From positions 413,436-477,435 of the forward strand of contig KN832556.1 of assembly GCA_000827205.1 (NCBI GenBank): 64,000 bases of DNA, written 5' to 3'. Below are positions 34,291 to 44,553 of the stretch, piece by piece (the stretch's first letter is position 1; every line of letters starts with the position of its first letter). A model generated the notes under the pieces. The model did no database searches. It saw nothing but the letters and a program-made list of their open reading frames with translations, and was not told where the DNA came from. A program made the position numbers and the translations under genes. This DNA is from Plicaturopsis crispa FD-325 SS-3. Taxonomy: Eukaryota > Basidiomycota > Agaricomycetes > Amylocorticiales > Amylocorticiaceae.

Positions 34291-35522
34291 ATGTCCCAGG
34301 ATGCTTTAAGGTAGGTAATCCTAATCCGTAGAGCTGTATCGTGACCTGATGAGCACTTTACGCAGGGTGGTCGCACGCAATCATTCCATCGTCACCCAGA
34401 TATTTCTCCAAGCTAAAGGAGACTACGAGGCAGAGATAATGCATCATACCCAAATCCACAGCTTCGACCCCCGCGCGGGATGGAAATGGCACGAATCCCG
34501 CCCCAAATTGCCCTTATCGTCCATTGTGCTTGTGCCTGACATCAAGGACCTGCTCTTGGCTGACCTCAAAGATTTCACTAACGGCCAGCAGGTACGTCTC
34601 CCTCTCTATGTACACGCAGATATCTTACCCACATTGTTTATTGTGAGCAGTGGTATGAGGAGCGCGGGATTCCCTTTCGCCGTGGATACCTCCTGCACGG
34701 TGCTCGCGGTTCTGGCAAGTCGTCGCTGGTGTACGCGATTGCCGCGGAAATGGCACGCGATGTATGCGTCCTTTCGCTGGGAACGGGTACTCATGGAATC
34801 TCCGACATGGAGTTCTACGAGTCGCTGCAGCAGATTCCGCCGAATTCTATACTTCTTATTGAGGACATCGACGTAACACTTCACCATGCAGCCCGGAAGG
34901 ACGGTACTGCGCTTTCGGAGCAGCCCAGCCACGCGCCCTCCGGAGTAGGAGAGGAGGCGTCACTCGTGCAGCAGTTGACTGTAGATGGAATAATCAAGGC
35001 ACTTGACAGCTTGGTGTCAACCGAGGGTTGCATATCATTCACGTATGCCGTCGTCCTGTTCATGCCGTGTATATGCCTGATCTTCGGCGGGTTCCTAGGA
35101 CTTGCACTCACCTGGAATGGGTCGATCCCAGTCTATCGCGCTCTGGCCGCATGGATGTCTGGCTAGAGTTCAAAGACGCGACCCAGTGGCAGGCGGAGGA
35201 GCTCTTCTGCAATGTCTTTGCGACCCAATACGGGTTTGGAGACTCTGTCGAGCTTGGCGCACAGGGCGAGCGGCAGCTTGACGAAGTGGGGATAACAAAG
35301 CTGGCACGAAGATTTGCGGACACAATTCCACACGAGCAGCTAAGTATTGCAACACTGCGTGAATGTAAGTGTCAAACACTGTTGCCGATTTCTTGGACTT
35401 CATACTGATGAAAGTTGCTAGACCTGCTGAAACATAGGTTCGACCCAGAATCAGCGGTCAGTGACGCCCTCGCTTGGGTTGCTAGCGAGCTCCTTTTACG
35501 GAGGCAAGCACAGTCAATATAA
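34291..35522 (+). CDS. BCS1-like AAA ATPase, divergent
   Basis: AAA module of the BCS1 type. Exons give VVARNHSIVTQIFLQAKGDY, GWKWHESRPKLPLSSIVLVP, DIKDLLLADLKDF, then WYEERGIPFRRGYLLHGARG with Walker A GARGSGKSS, Walker B NSILLIEDIDVT, and after a 60-base intron HLEWVDPSLSRSGRMDVWLE, ending LLKHRFDPESAVSDALAWVA and RRQAQSI at 35522. BCS1 relatives use ATTNH at sensor 1; here the match reads TTCTH. The usual N-terminal membrane helix and BCS1_N domain are absent upstream; instead the reading frame can be spliced from the preceding unassigned gene. The start given (MSQDALRVVARNH) is the minimal one. Mitochondrial translocase function cannot be assumed. Confidence 0.75.
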
Positions 35523-35752
35523 CTGTGACGTGCTCCTGAGCCAGAATGTATCCGAGTCTGCCATCAGGACTGGACTTTCACATCACACGAGAGGAGGCCT
35601 AACAATGTTGGTGAACTTACATGTCCACGGTGCATTCACCGTTTAATGCTGTATTCCTAGCTGGCTAGATATCCAATTCTGCATGACATACATACAGTCT
35701 ACAAGCTCTGGCCCGTCACGCTAAATCGCTTTCAGAACCCGAGGGCTGCATG

Positions 35753-37399
35753 TCAAGATATCCGTACGTTAGCAGGTACGTGGATGAGATTAGGATGAAA
35801 GACGCTCGCCTCGCCTGCCGGAGTGTCACTTGGGAGCTCGGGGAGTTCTATATCGAATCCCTCACGCTTGAGCGCGCGGAGCGGCTCTAGTTTGCTTTCC
35901 CCAGCAACAGTGCTAGACTCATCATAATAAAATTGCACACTTTTGAGAGGCGCAAGCGCAGCCTTCGCAAGCTGAGCCTGCGGGAAAGGGTCTCCGCCGG
36001 GCCGCCATCGCGAGCGGAGCATCTTGGCTAAGCATTCGGGGTCGATCTCCACGTAGCAGAGGTTCAAGATCTGCAATGCCGGAAGGTAGTCAAGGTTGGG
36101 AGAGTTGTCGACACGTATCATGGTGGAGATGGCCAGATTTCCGAACGCCGAAGAAGAGGCAACGTCGAGCTCACGGAGGGAGGAAAGGCGGCATAAAGAC
36201 TCTATGAATTCGCCTTCTGGGATGTCAATAGTGTCCAGCAGGAGACGAGTCAGTTTGCATTGACTGCGCTCCAGGAAGGACAAGAAAGAATTCGGAGGAG
36301 CGGATCCTGAACATGAAAGCCCGAAGTCTTGCAGCGCAGGTGCGGTCATCATTGTGAAGAGAAGAACGACCGAATGCGCTCCACGACTGGAATAAGCCAT
36401 ATGAAAGCGCCGCAAGTGCGGAAGTAGCACTGGACTCATCGCAAATGGTTCTTCTCGCTCCCAATTCTCGTCGTAGTCCCTGATGTCTATCAGAGTGCAT
36501 TCAACCAGATTTGTAGCGTCCGATAAAATCGAGAAACATTGGCGAGGTGTTCGATTACGCAGAGTCAGGTGTGTCAATTGGCCCCAGGGTAGGTTGACTA
36601 TGGAGCTAACACTAGCCTCGTTGATGTAGGATAACTCGCGTAGGAGTGGCGACGGTCCTAGATCCCAAGCAGGGTCAGTTTCGTAGATGAGATTGACTGA
36701 AAGCGAGCGTAGGGAGGGAAACCCCCCAGAGGCGCCGGCGCCGCTCTTGGCGAGCTCTTCGCGAAAATGAGGAAGTCGAAGTACAACGTCGAGGAGTTCC
36801 CAGCGAGAGATGTATGATATGATTAGGCGTGCGAGCTTTGGAGTGTATCGGTGGTTATACTTCAATGATAGTGGTAGACTTCCGGAGCGTTGAATCCAAA
36901 CGTTCACCGCGAAAAAACGCCCACGGCGGCGGGGTCGTCCCGGGTAAACCGATGTCCACAGTTGCGGAGTTGACAATGCAACTGTCCACCATTTGTGGCA
37001 CACGCCTCCTAGGCGTAGCACCATCGGATGGATGTCTTCGATTTCGTCAGGAAGGCAATCAATGAAGATGTGCGAAAGCAGTTCATTTGGGAGCCGGCGT
37101 AGCGCGGAAATGAGGCCGTGGTTCGCATTGAGACGTTTCTCAAGAGCCTGTTCTTCGGACGCGAGTCGAGATAGAATATCTTGCAGCCGAGGCACCTCGG
37201 CCTTGACCACAGACAGACGCGTCTCGGTGTGAAGGAGATCGTGGCGGACGAGGGGTAAATCCGCCGTCTGCGGTACGTCGTTGGTCTCGAGTAGATCTGG
37301 AAGAGGGTGAACTGGTAGTGGGGGTGTCTCCTCCCTCGTAGGGGTACCGCAGTTATCGCATGTACCCATATCTGGCATCGCACGACCATCAGCAAGCAT
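35753..37399 (-). CDS. F-box protein with leucine-rich C-terminal part
   Basis: Likely SCF ubiquitin-ligase substrate receptor. Intronless frame. The start MLADGRAMPDMGTCDNCGTP at 37399 fits the usual basidiomycete layout; an in-frame ATG at 37618 would add 73 residues of weak character. After a coiled segment (LHTETRLSVVKAEVPRLQDI) comes the F-box LRRLPNELLSHIFIDCLPDE and GVCHKWWTVALSTPQLWTSV. Degenerate leucine-rich repeats follow (LPHLRRFHMAYSSRG, CKLTRLLLDTIDIPEGEFIE, LPALQILNLCYVEIDPECL). Such F-box genes are greatly expanded in Agaricomycetes and single members seldom have known targets. Intact. Confidence 0.88.
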   Translation of the reverse strand: MLADGRAMPDMGTCDNCGTPTREETPPLPVHPLPDLLETNDVPQTADLPLVRHDLLHTETRLSVVKAEVPRLQDILSRLASEEQALEKRLNANHGLISALRRLPNELLSHIFIDCLPDEIEDIHPMVLRLGGVCHKWWTVALSTPQLWTSVYPGRPRRRGRFFAVNVWIQRSGSLPLSLKYNHRYTPKLARLIISYISRWELLDVVLRLPHFREELAKSGAGASGGFPSLRSLSVNLIYETDPAWDLGPSPLLRELSYINEASVSSIVNLPWGQLTHLTLRNRTPRQCFSILSDATNLVECTLIDIRDYDENWEREEPFAMSPVLLPHLRRFHMAYSSRGAHSVVLLFTMMTAPALQDFGLSCSGSAPPNSFLSFLERSQCKLTRLLLDTIDIPEGEFIESLCRLSSLRELDVASSSAFGNLAISTMIRVDNSPNLDYLPALQILNLCYVEIDPECLAKMLRSRWRPGGDPFPQAQLAKAALAPLKSVQFYYDESSTVAGESKLEPLRALKREGFDIELPELPSDTPAGEASVFHPNLIHVPANVRIS

Positions 37400-37780
37400 C
37401 CGGCTTGGTGCTAAGTGAATTCGAGACTCACGAATATTTCGACGGTCGACCGAGATGCGAGCGATAATGAGCCCTATGAATGAGATCTGTATTTGTGCGT
37501 GAATCAGCAGCCTTGGACCTATAGTATGATAGAATGAGAGATGCTCTACTGGAATAACGAACAACTGCAGATGTTGGCGGTACAAGAGAGAGAACGCGTC
37601 GCGCCTTGAAATTCCCAAGTCCTCAAGAACGTCTCCTCAGAACATCTCGAGTCGTCAGGCTTACTGGCAGCTCATTCACTGATTCAAAAACATCCCCTCG
37701 CTCTATCCATGCTCGTTCGCTCCAAAAACTTCCAAACAACTATCGGTGTCGCTTTCGAGTGGATTTCCTGCAAAACAAAT

Positions 37781-37875
37781 CGTCACCTGAGCGATTCGAA
37801 CACTCGCGGGCAAAGCCCAACCGCTAAGGAGCTAATAATAGCAGGCGATCCCGTTAACCACTCCGGCAAAGTGAC
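37781..37875 (-). tRNA. tRNA-Ser(GCT) with 13-base intron
   Basis: Minus strand. Acceptor stem GTCACTT pairs with AGGTGAC (one G-T), discriminator G at 37781. D-arm GCCGGAGTGGTTAACGGG; anticodon stem ATCGC/GCGGT; loop CTGCTA plus 13-base intron TTATTAGCTCCTT plus A. The intron contains AGC, which can pair with the GCT anticodon as is typical. Long variable arm GGGC-TTT-GCCC marks a class II (serine) tRNA; T-arm GAGTG-TTCGAAT-CGCTC. Lies between the F-box gene and the asparaginase gene. Confidence 0.95.
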
Positions 37876-37994
37876 GATGGCCTCTAAGTCCTCCTTGACC
37901 GCCGTAATCCGAGGATGTCTCTGGACGATATGTCGAAACTGATCGTCGAGCTGTGAACCTGCTGTGCATTCTCCAGCTCTTGCTTCCCACCGCC

Positions 37995-39268
37995 ATGGAG
38001 AAAGAGCCTCTCCTCCCGACGAAGTCGCCCAAGAAACGCCAGAATTTCGTGTTGGTGATACATGGCGGCGCAGGCACGATGTCCCGGAGCAAGTCCACGC
38101 CAGAACAGCAGGCGCAATACAGAATTGCTCTCAATAACGCATTGCGCGCGGGATACGAAGTGCTCAATGCAGGTGGTGAGGCGATGGACGCTGTTGTAGC
38201 CGCCGTTAGCTACATGGAAGGTGCGGTATTTTCTTCCAGATACAACGCGTTGGAGATACCACATTGACATGACATGCTAATAGATTGCCCGCTATTCAAC
38301 GCAGGCAAGGGTGCCGTGTTCAATGTCGAGGGAAAGGTGCGTGTGAAACGCTGATGATCGTATGTTTCGCCAATCCTGGCTTGCACACAGAATGAACTCG
38401 AAGCATCGTTGATGCTTTCCCGCCCGCCGCTGACGCACCCAGAGGTCCCCGGTACACGTCGGGGAGTTGGGCTGACGCTCCTCACATCGATACGAAACCC
38501 TTCCCAGCTCGTTCGACAACTCTATCTCTCCCCTGATGTTGTGCCTCACGCGTTTCTTTCGGGCGCCCCTGCCGAAGCTCTTAGCACCATCCCACCCGTT
38601 GACCCGTCGTATTTCTTCACCGCGAAGCGTTGGATCGAGCATCGTCGCGGACTCGGTCTGCCCGACGAGCCTTACCCCTTCCCGTCCGAAGACGATAAAC
38701 CCGCGTCCGAGGACTTTGATCCTGACTTGCTACCGAAAGGCACTGTAGGTGCCGTAGCACTGGACGTGAATGGCTGCCTTGCGAGCGCGACTAGCACCGG
38801 CGGGCGCACGAACAAGCTCGCAGGGCGCGTGGGCGATACGCCGCACATGGGCGCCGGCTTCTGGGCAGAGGAGTGGCCCGCGCCTACATCGTGGCTTCCC
38901 TGGCGAAAAGGCAAGAAAGTTGGTGTGGCTGTGAGCGGGACCGGCGACGGCGACCATTTTATTCGGCACGCCACAGCATCTACCCTCGCACGGCGAATGC
39001 AGTTCTTGGGACAGCCGGTCGAGAAGGCTGCCCAGGCCGTCGTGGACGAGTTGCGCGTGGCCAACGGGGATGGAGGTGTGATCGCCGTCGACCGCGACGG
39101 AAAGAGTGAGTCTCGCATTTTGGCTTGAGTCACATGTGTGCTGCATGCTCACCACGATCTCCAGCTGCAATGCCGCTAAATTGCTCTGGAATGTATCGTG
39201 GTGTGATACGCCCAGACGGTATTCCCAAGACTGCCATCTTCGCGGACGACATTCCTTCTGAGCTGTAG
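37995..39268 (+). CDS. Isoaspartyl peptidase / plant-type L-asparaginase (Ntn hydrolase)
   Basis: Hydrolyses isoaspartyl dipeptides and asparagine; made as a precursor that cuts itself before a catalytic Thr. Starts MEKEPLLPTKSPKKRQNFVL with VIHGGAGTMSRS, then DAVVAAVSYMEG; introns precede CPLFNAGKGAVFN and NELEASLMLSRPPLTHP. The autocleavage site is visible in LLPKGTVGAVALDVNGCLAS (Thr of GTVGA), followed by STGGRTNKLAGRVGDTPHMG and AVSGTGDGDHFIRH. The last exon is TAMPLNCSGMYRGVIRPDG, ending DDIPSEL. A linker of about 90 residues before the catalytic Thr is typical. Intact. Confidence 0.93.
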
Positions 39269-39604
39269 GTTGACGTATCCGAATACCACACTATCGTTGT
39301 AAGTCGAAGAGTGTATATGATGATGTACAGCGAAGTTGCGGTTTACTCTCGCCGCCTCTATGATGGGAAGCACTTCGAGCGTGGTACGGTGAAACTGATG
39401 TGTGTCAGGCTCCGCCAAGGTATTTGCCATACCAGCAGCCTTTGCCTGCATTACGAGGAAAATGTAGTGCATCGGCGCCCGGTGACAAACCGGCCACCAA
39501 TATGAATGCTTAGCAGCTAGGAAGCCCTCTCACAGCACTTCTGGATCACCGACTGCAGGTGGTCAACACGCCGTCGACGGTGGTATGTGCCCGTCTCATT
39601 TTCG

Positions 39605-39610
39605 TATAAA
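39605..39610 (+). promoter_or_regulatory. Candidate TATA box of secreted gene 1
   Basis: TATAAA 113 bases before the ATG. The matching place in unit 2 (near 41213) reads CATACAAAT, a weaker match, so the two promoters may differ in strength. Confidence 0.45.
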
Positions 39611-39722
39611 GACAAGGAAACTACTTACATCCTACTCGATAGTGACATCCCTCCATTCGTTCACCTCTCCTTCTCTTTCCTTGCTTACCCATATCCGCCC
39701 TACTAGCTCCCCGTCTTTCATA

Positions 39723-40603
39723 ATGTTCGTGCAAATCATCACTGTCGCGCTCGCGCTCTCTACCAGCGCATTCTGCGCTCCGCAACTGATCGAGAAAAGA
39801 GATGTGGGTGGCATGCATATCTCGCCGGTCCCTCTATATGCTGACCACCGTTCTAATCGTGCTTCAGCTGGCGTGCTCGAGCAAAGCCACGGGCGAATTG
39901 CACCTCTATACTACATTGCAGGCTCCCAACCCCCCTGCTGTCGGTCCGGATGGGATTCTGCTCGGTCTCGACCCGGTTAGGGATGCCAACAACCACCCCA
40001 TCCTCCAAAGGTACAACGAGGTCTACGACAAGTTCAGCTGGTACGAGTGCGACAGCAAGGCTATGGGATACACCGTATCCGACAATTTATCCTTCGGGTG
40101 CGAATTTTGGCCGAAACCGTTCACAGGACGAGCTGACAGGGAGGTACATAGACAAATTCGGAAGGCGTCGGATGCGAGCCAGTGCCTCACCGTCGACGAC
40201 TTGAAATCGACCGAAGCGACTATCACTGCACAGCCGTGCATTACCACGGACGATGCTTCGCTCGTCAGCCAGTTCTGGGTATGTACGCTTACCACTGCAA
40301 GTAGACAGAAGATACTGATTTTCTTTCAATACCAGTCTTTCAAAAAGACTAACGGTGCCGATGGCCTGCCCGTCAATGCAACCTTTTTGGGCAAAGCGCA
40401 CAGCGACAGCGCCTCTTCGGGATACTACTCCACCGAGGCGTTTTACTTGGGCGGAAACCAGGGCGTCGAACGTGAGTTTTCCACAGACCTCGGTGCTTGG
40501 TAGCGTTATCCCTGACCATTTTTACTCTCGTCCAGTGCGATTCGTCGATGCGTACAACGAGAGGACGCCGTACCAGATCGTTCTGACGGCCGCGTCGGGA
40601 TGA
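39723..40603 (+). CDS. Small secreted protein, tandem copy 1
   Basis: Signal peptide MFVQIITVALALSTSAFCAP followed by a KR dibasic site (LIEKRD). After an intron: LACSSKATGELHLYTTLQAP, DGILLGLDPVRDANNHPILQ, FSWYECDSKAMGYTVSDNLS; then CLTVDDLKSTEATITAQPCI and SLVSQFW, KKTNGADGLPVNATFLGKAH, ending RTPYQIVLTAASG. About 200 mature residues with few cysteines. The CLTV...ITAQPC...SQFW run resembles one QxW repeat of a ricin-B-type beta-trefoil, so carbohydrate binding is possible, not shown. One intron in this copy has a weak GTGCGA donor. Function unknown. Confidence 0.8.
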
Positions 40604-40879
40604 ATGGAATGGTACATCTCCATGCATTGTTGCATGAAACTACAGGCCTCTAGGCCATGGACAATATCTCACCATAATTAGTCGCTCCTTTGCTTTCAAT
40701 CTATCTATTCACACCTAGGACAGGACCATTACACTGCAAGTAACAAGTCGACAAAACGCGTTACGCGCACTCAACTGCGATCATTGAGTCACTGTCCTTG
40801 ATTTTCAGTGCACAGACGCGAACAAGATCCCCCGTCATGTGAGTTCCAGAGCAAATGCAATGCACATTTCTGTGGTTTA

Positions 40880-42340
40880 CTCGCCCCATCACTTGCGATG
40901 CGAAGCGCGGGTCAAAGGACCTGATGTTCAACGTTTAGACACGGGGAGCGCGTGGTACGGTGAAATTGATGTGGGTAGGCTCCACACCGCCAAGGCATCC
41001 GTTATACTTGCAGTCTCTGCATCATCCAAGGATCATCATCAGGAAAGATGGACCCGGAGTGCACCAGAGCCCATCGAACTACGGTGGCAAATCATTATTA
41101 TCAATTCATTTTGCATGGCACCCGTCGAGTCCCCCACAGTATTCGTGCACATGGGACACCGACTGTCGACGGTCAACACTCCCTCAATGACCGTATGTGC
41201 CCGTGCATTATTCATACAAATAGAGGGGAGCTGGTACTGACATACCACCAAGTAGTGAAATCATTCCGTTCGTTCTTCTATACCCTTCCCTGGACCAGCC
41301 GCACCATTTAATTGTCCCCCATAATGTTCATTCAAGCCCTCGGCGTTGCCCTCGCACTCTCTGCCAGCGCCCTTGGTGCTCCGCAAGTAATTGCGAAAAG
41401 AGATGTAAGTGCTAATCATACGACGCAAATTTAGCTACGTACTGACCAGTGTTCTCATTGTGCATCAGCTGGCGTGCTCGCGCAAAGGCACGGGCGACTT
41501 GCATCTGTATACGACACTGCAGGCTCCTAACCCCCCTGCTGTTGGTTCGGATGGGATTTTGCTCGGCCTCGACCCGGTCAAGGACGCCAACGGCCGCAAG
41601 ATCCTCCAGAAGTTCAACGAGGTTCACGACCAGTTTGTATGGTACGAGTGCGACAGCAAGGCCCTGGGATACACCGTCTCCGACGACCTGTCCTTCGGGT
41701 GAGCAGATTTTCCATTTGAATATATATGCCGGTCGAAGGGATGAGCTGACGAGGAGACTGACAGACAAATTAGGAAGGCGTATAATACGAGCAACTGCCT
41801 CACCGTCGACGACCTGAAATCGGAACAAGCAACGATCACGGCGCAGGCCTGCATTACTACGGACGACGACTCGCTCGTTAGCCAGTTCTGGGTATGCTCC
41901 CCCGGTATCACGATAGATGGAAAGACGATGCTGACCTTGCATTTAATCAGTCCTTCAGAAAGACTAACGGCACTGACCAACTTCCTGTCAACGCAACCTT
42001 CTTGGGGAAGGCGCACAGTGACAAGGCGTCGCCGGGATACTACTCCACCGAGGCGTTTAATTTGGGCGGAAACCAAGCCATCGAGCGTGAGTTGCTAGAC
42101 ATCCGTGCCGCGTACCGCTGTTCCTGACAATTTCTCGCCCTCGTCTAGTGAAATACGTCGACGCGCTGAACGAGAGGACGCCGTACCAAATTGTTCTGAC
42201 GGCCACCTCGGGATGATTGAGATGATATATCTTCATCCATGGTTGCATGAAACTACTTACGGGCCTCCGGGCCACGGACAATCTCACTGCATACTCATTA
42301 GTCGCTCCTTTGGAAACAATCTATTTAATCATATCATACC
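40880..42340 (+). repeat. Tandem duplication, unit 2 (secreted protein gene)
   Basis: Partner of 39300-40720, same orientation, about 1.6 kb period measured ATG to ATG (39723 and 41324). Confidence 0.85.
41324..42216 (+). CDS. Small secreted protein, tandem copy 2
   Basis: Paralogue of the gene at 39723-40603 with the same introns. Signal peptide MFIQALGVALALSASALGAP and KR site (VIAKRD); LACSRKGTGDLHLYTTLQAP; VKDANGRKILQKFNEVHDQF; CLTVDDLKSEQATITAQACI; DSLVSQFW; RTPYQIVLTATSG. Most differences are single substitutions, no break. Potential N-glycosylation sites (NTSN, NATF) differ partly from copy 1. Same function caveats. Confidence 0.82.
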
Positions 42341-42716
42341 TCGGAATTGTCTAAGAATGACCACGCCAGTAGTGAAGTGGGCTACGCACATTCGACAAGA
42401 ATTTCTTAGGTCGCTGTCCTTGACTTTGAGTCTTTCATGCGAACGTGATTTGAGCGCGTCACCACTTAAGACATCCAAGCACAGACTTGGAAGCTTTGTA
42501 GCAGGCCGGCGGCAAGTGTGCTATATCCATAGTATTGAGTTAGAGCCATCGACAAAGATTTTTGACCACAGAATCTGCATTGTCAGACACGATCGACAAG
42601 TGGATGGACTACCGCTGCAGGTCTTTTGCCTTGAAGAGATAATGCCCGACACCCCATCTATTGTCAGCAGACAGTTAGCTACGCATCTTTCAAAGCACGC
42701 TGGATGATTAATAGAC
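42217..42716. other. Convergent intergenic region
   Basis: The first 120 bases belong to the duplicated unit's 3' flank. The rest is read through by a minus-strand frame that continues past the spliced stop of the methyltransferase gene; I treat it as 3' flank. Confidence 0.4.
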
Positions 42717-44402
42717 TCACTCCTGTCCCCCGTTGAGCCCGAAGAATCTGTATTCGCGTCTCGTTCAATGTCATATCGATGCAGAGATGAACAGACGTAC
42801 TCGGAACACGCAACATAGAACACTCGGAATCTACGGCGGGTTGGATCAGTACAAAGGTGACACAGAGCAGAGGCATATATGCAAATTAGATACCTGTAAA
42901 AAGCCTTCCGAGCCTCCTCCTTCGAGACGCCTTTGGCCGCGGCATCCGCTTCAAGTTCCCTGAGGCCTTCTTTGGCGTTCTTGTCTTGCCTCTTGAGCCA
43001 GTCTTCCAGGGTGCGGGAATAATGGCGTCCGTCAAGATACCAGCTCCGGATGAGCGTCAGGTCGGATTGGAAGTACAGCTGGGGGGACGTCAGACGTTGT
43101 GCGTATACAATATGTGCGAACGGAGCCGTACGAGAAGGTCGTGCGAGGGCATGGTTCCACCTAATAGATAAGATGATGAGCCATGGAATAAGGCCAGCTA
43201 GACAAGCTGAACCGCACCAGAGAAGAAAGTCCGCGCCATCCACCCATCGCCCTCCTCAAAGTGATACGGCGTCGTCCGATGGCAAAATATGTGCACGAAC
43301 AGTAGCGCGTCATCAGGGTTTTCTGGTGTCTTGGGACGAAGCCAGGTTGAGACCTTGCGGAGGAGTATTTGATAGTTCTTCATGTGCTCGAACATCTACG
43401 GTAGTAGAGAAATTAGATGCCGCTAACGACAGTGTGCGATGCTATACCTCAATAGATAGTATTCGATCGAAACTAGGATGGACGTCAATACGATAAAACG
43501 CAATTGAATAAGGGTTAGGACTAACTGTTTAGAGCCTGAAAAATCAAAAGTGTTGACATCGGCGGTGATGATCTGGCATGTTGTCAGCAGCACCTGGAGG
43601 CACAAACTGACGAAACATACCTCGACGTTGCTCAATCCACGCGATTTAGCAGTGGCATCTATATGTGCCTTTTGAGTCGCCGAGTTCGATAGACCGGTTA
43701 TGCGCGACTTGGGATATTTCTGCGATCAAAAAGTCGCGTGAGCACTGCTACTACGAGTAGCCCTCGCCCCAGCAAACGAACCTGCGCCAAGTACAGTGAT
43801 AGGCTTCCCCATCCTTCACAATAAAATGACCGTTCAGACGTCAAGACAAGCTGCGCATCAGAGGAAAGGTATGCAGACCACAGCCCAAGTCGAGAACATC
43901 CTGCCCGTCAGCTAGCTGGGCTTTCTCGCAGTAACTTTCGAGCATGAGAATCTCGGCCTCTTCGAGCGTCTCTTTGCCGGTGGGGTACAAACAGGAAGAG
44001 TATTTCGCGTAGGGGCCCAAGCATGATAGGATAAATTTCGTAGATACCTGGAAGACGCGTCCGTTTGGCGTTCAGCTTGTAGGCAGTGACAAGGTGACTC
44101 GGACGTACTTCGTAATGCTGCTCATTAGCCTTCTCCGTAGCGTCGGCGATGGTGGTGCGCGCCCGGACTTGCTCGATCCATTTCATCTTTTCGGCGTGGT
44201 TGGCCTCGAAAGATCCGTGGTCTATCTCCCGCAGTCTCTGCCGACACAGCGCACGAATGACTGGCCGCAGGACGAAGTCGGGGATCAAGCCCTTCCCACC
44301 AAAGACGCGTCAACGGCCAAATATTGGTCGAGCAGAGTATACGGCTACCTTGTCTATTAGGTTGTACCCCACCTGTAGGATACTGTCAGTGTCAAGAGTC
44401 AT
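42717..44402 (-). CDS. SAM-dependent methyltransferase, cyclopropane-fatty-acid-synthase type
   Basis: Class I methyltransferase related to CFA synthases and coclaurine-N-methyltransferase-like enzymes. Starts MTLDTDSILQVGYNLIDK; then IPDFVLRPVIRALCRQRLRE; SSCLYPTGKETLEEAEILML; the SAM motif DVLDLGCGWGSLSLYLAQ (restored by an intron within it); KYPKSRITGLSNSATQKAHI; MFEHMKNYQILLRKVSTWLR; HIFCHRTTPYHFEEGDGWMA; SHDLLVYFQSDLTLIRSWYL; RHYSRTLEDWLKRQDKNAKE. The last introns lead to RVFYVACSEFFGLNGGQE and stop. Relatives end about ten residues later with a hydrophobic tail, so the C-terminus is slightly short. About ten short introns. Confidence 0.9.
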
Positions 44403-44553
44403 AGTCGTCGACGGTCGTGAAAGTCAAGATGGGAGACGTCCGTAACAACGCCAACTTGAACTAACTTAGCTTCCGCCACTCTTTATTGGCGTGGGAATCT
44501 ATTCCCATATACGCCGGTGACGTCCTTCCTTCCTGCACGCGTTTCTCAAACTT

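Larger units (their letters stand above)
39300..40720 (+). repeat. Tandem duplication, unit 1 (secreted protein gene)
   Basis: Aligns by eye with 40880-42340. Shared blocks: CGTGGTACGGTGAAA...TGATGTG (39381 / 40952), the stretch with GTCAACAC...GTATGTGCCCGT before the gene, the whole gene, and downstream GTTGCATGAAACTAC and TTAGTCGCTCCTTTG. Promoters diverged more than coding exons. Confidence 0.85.
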
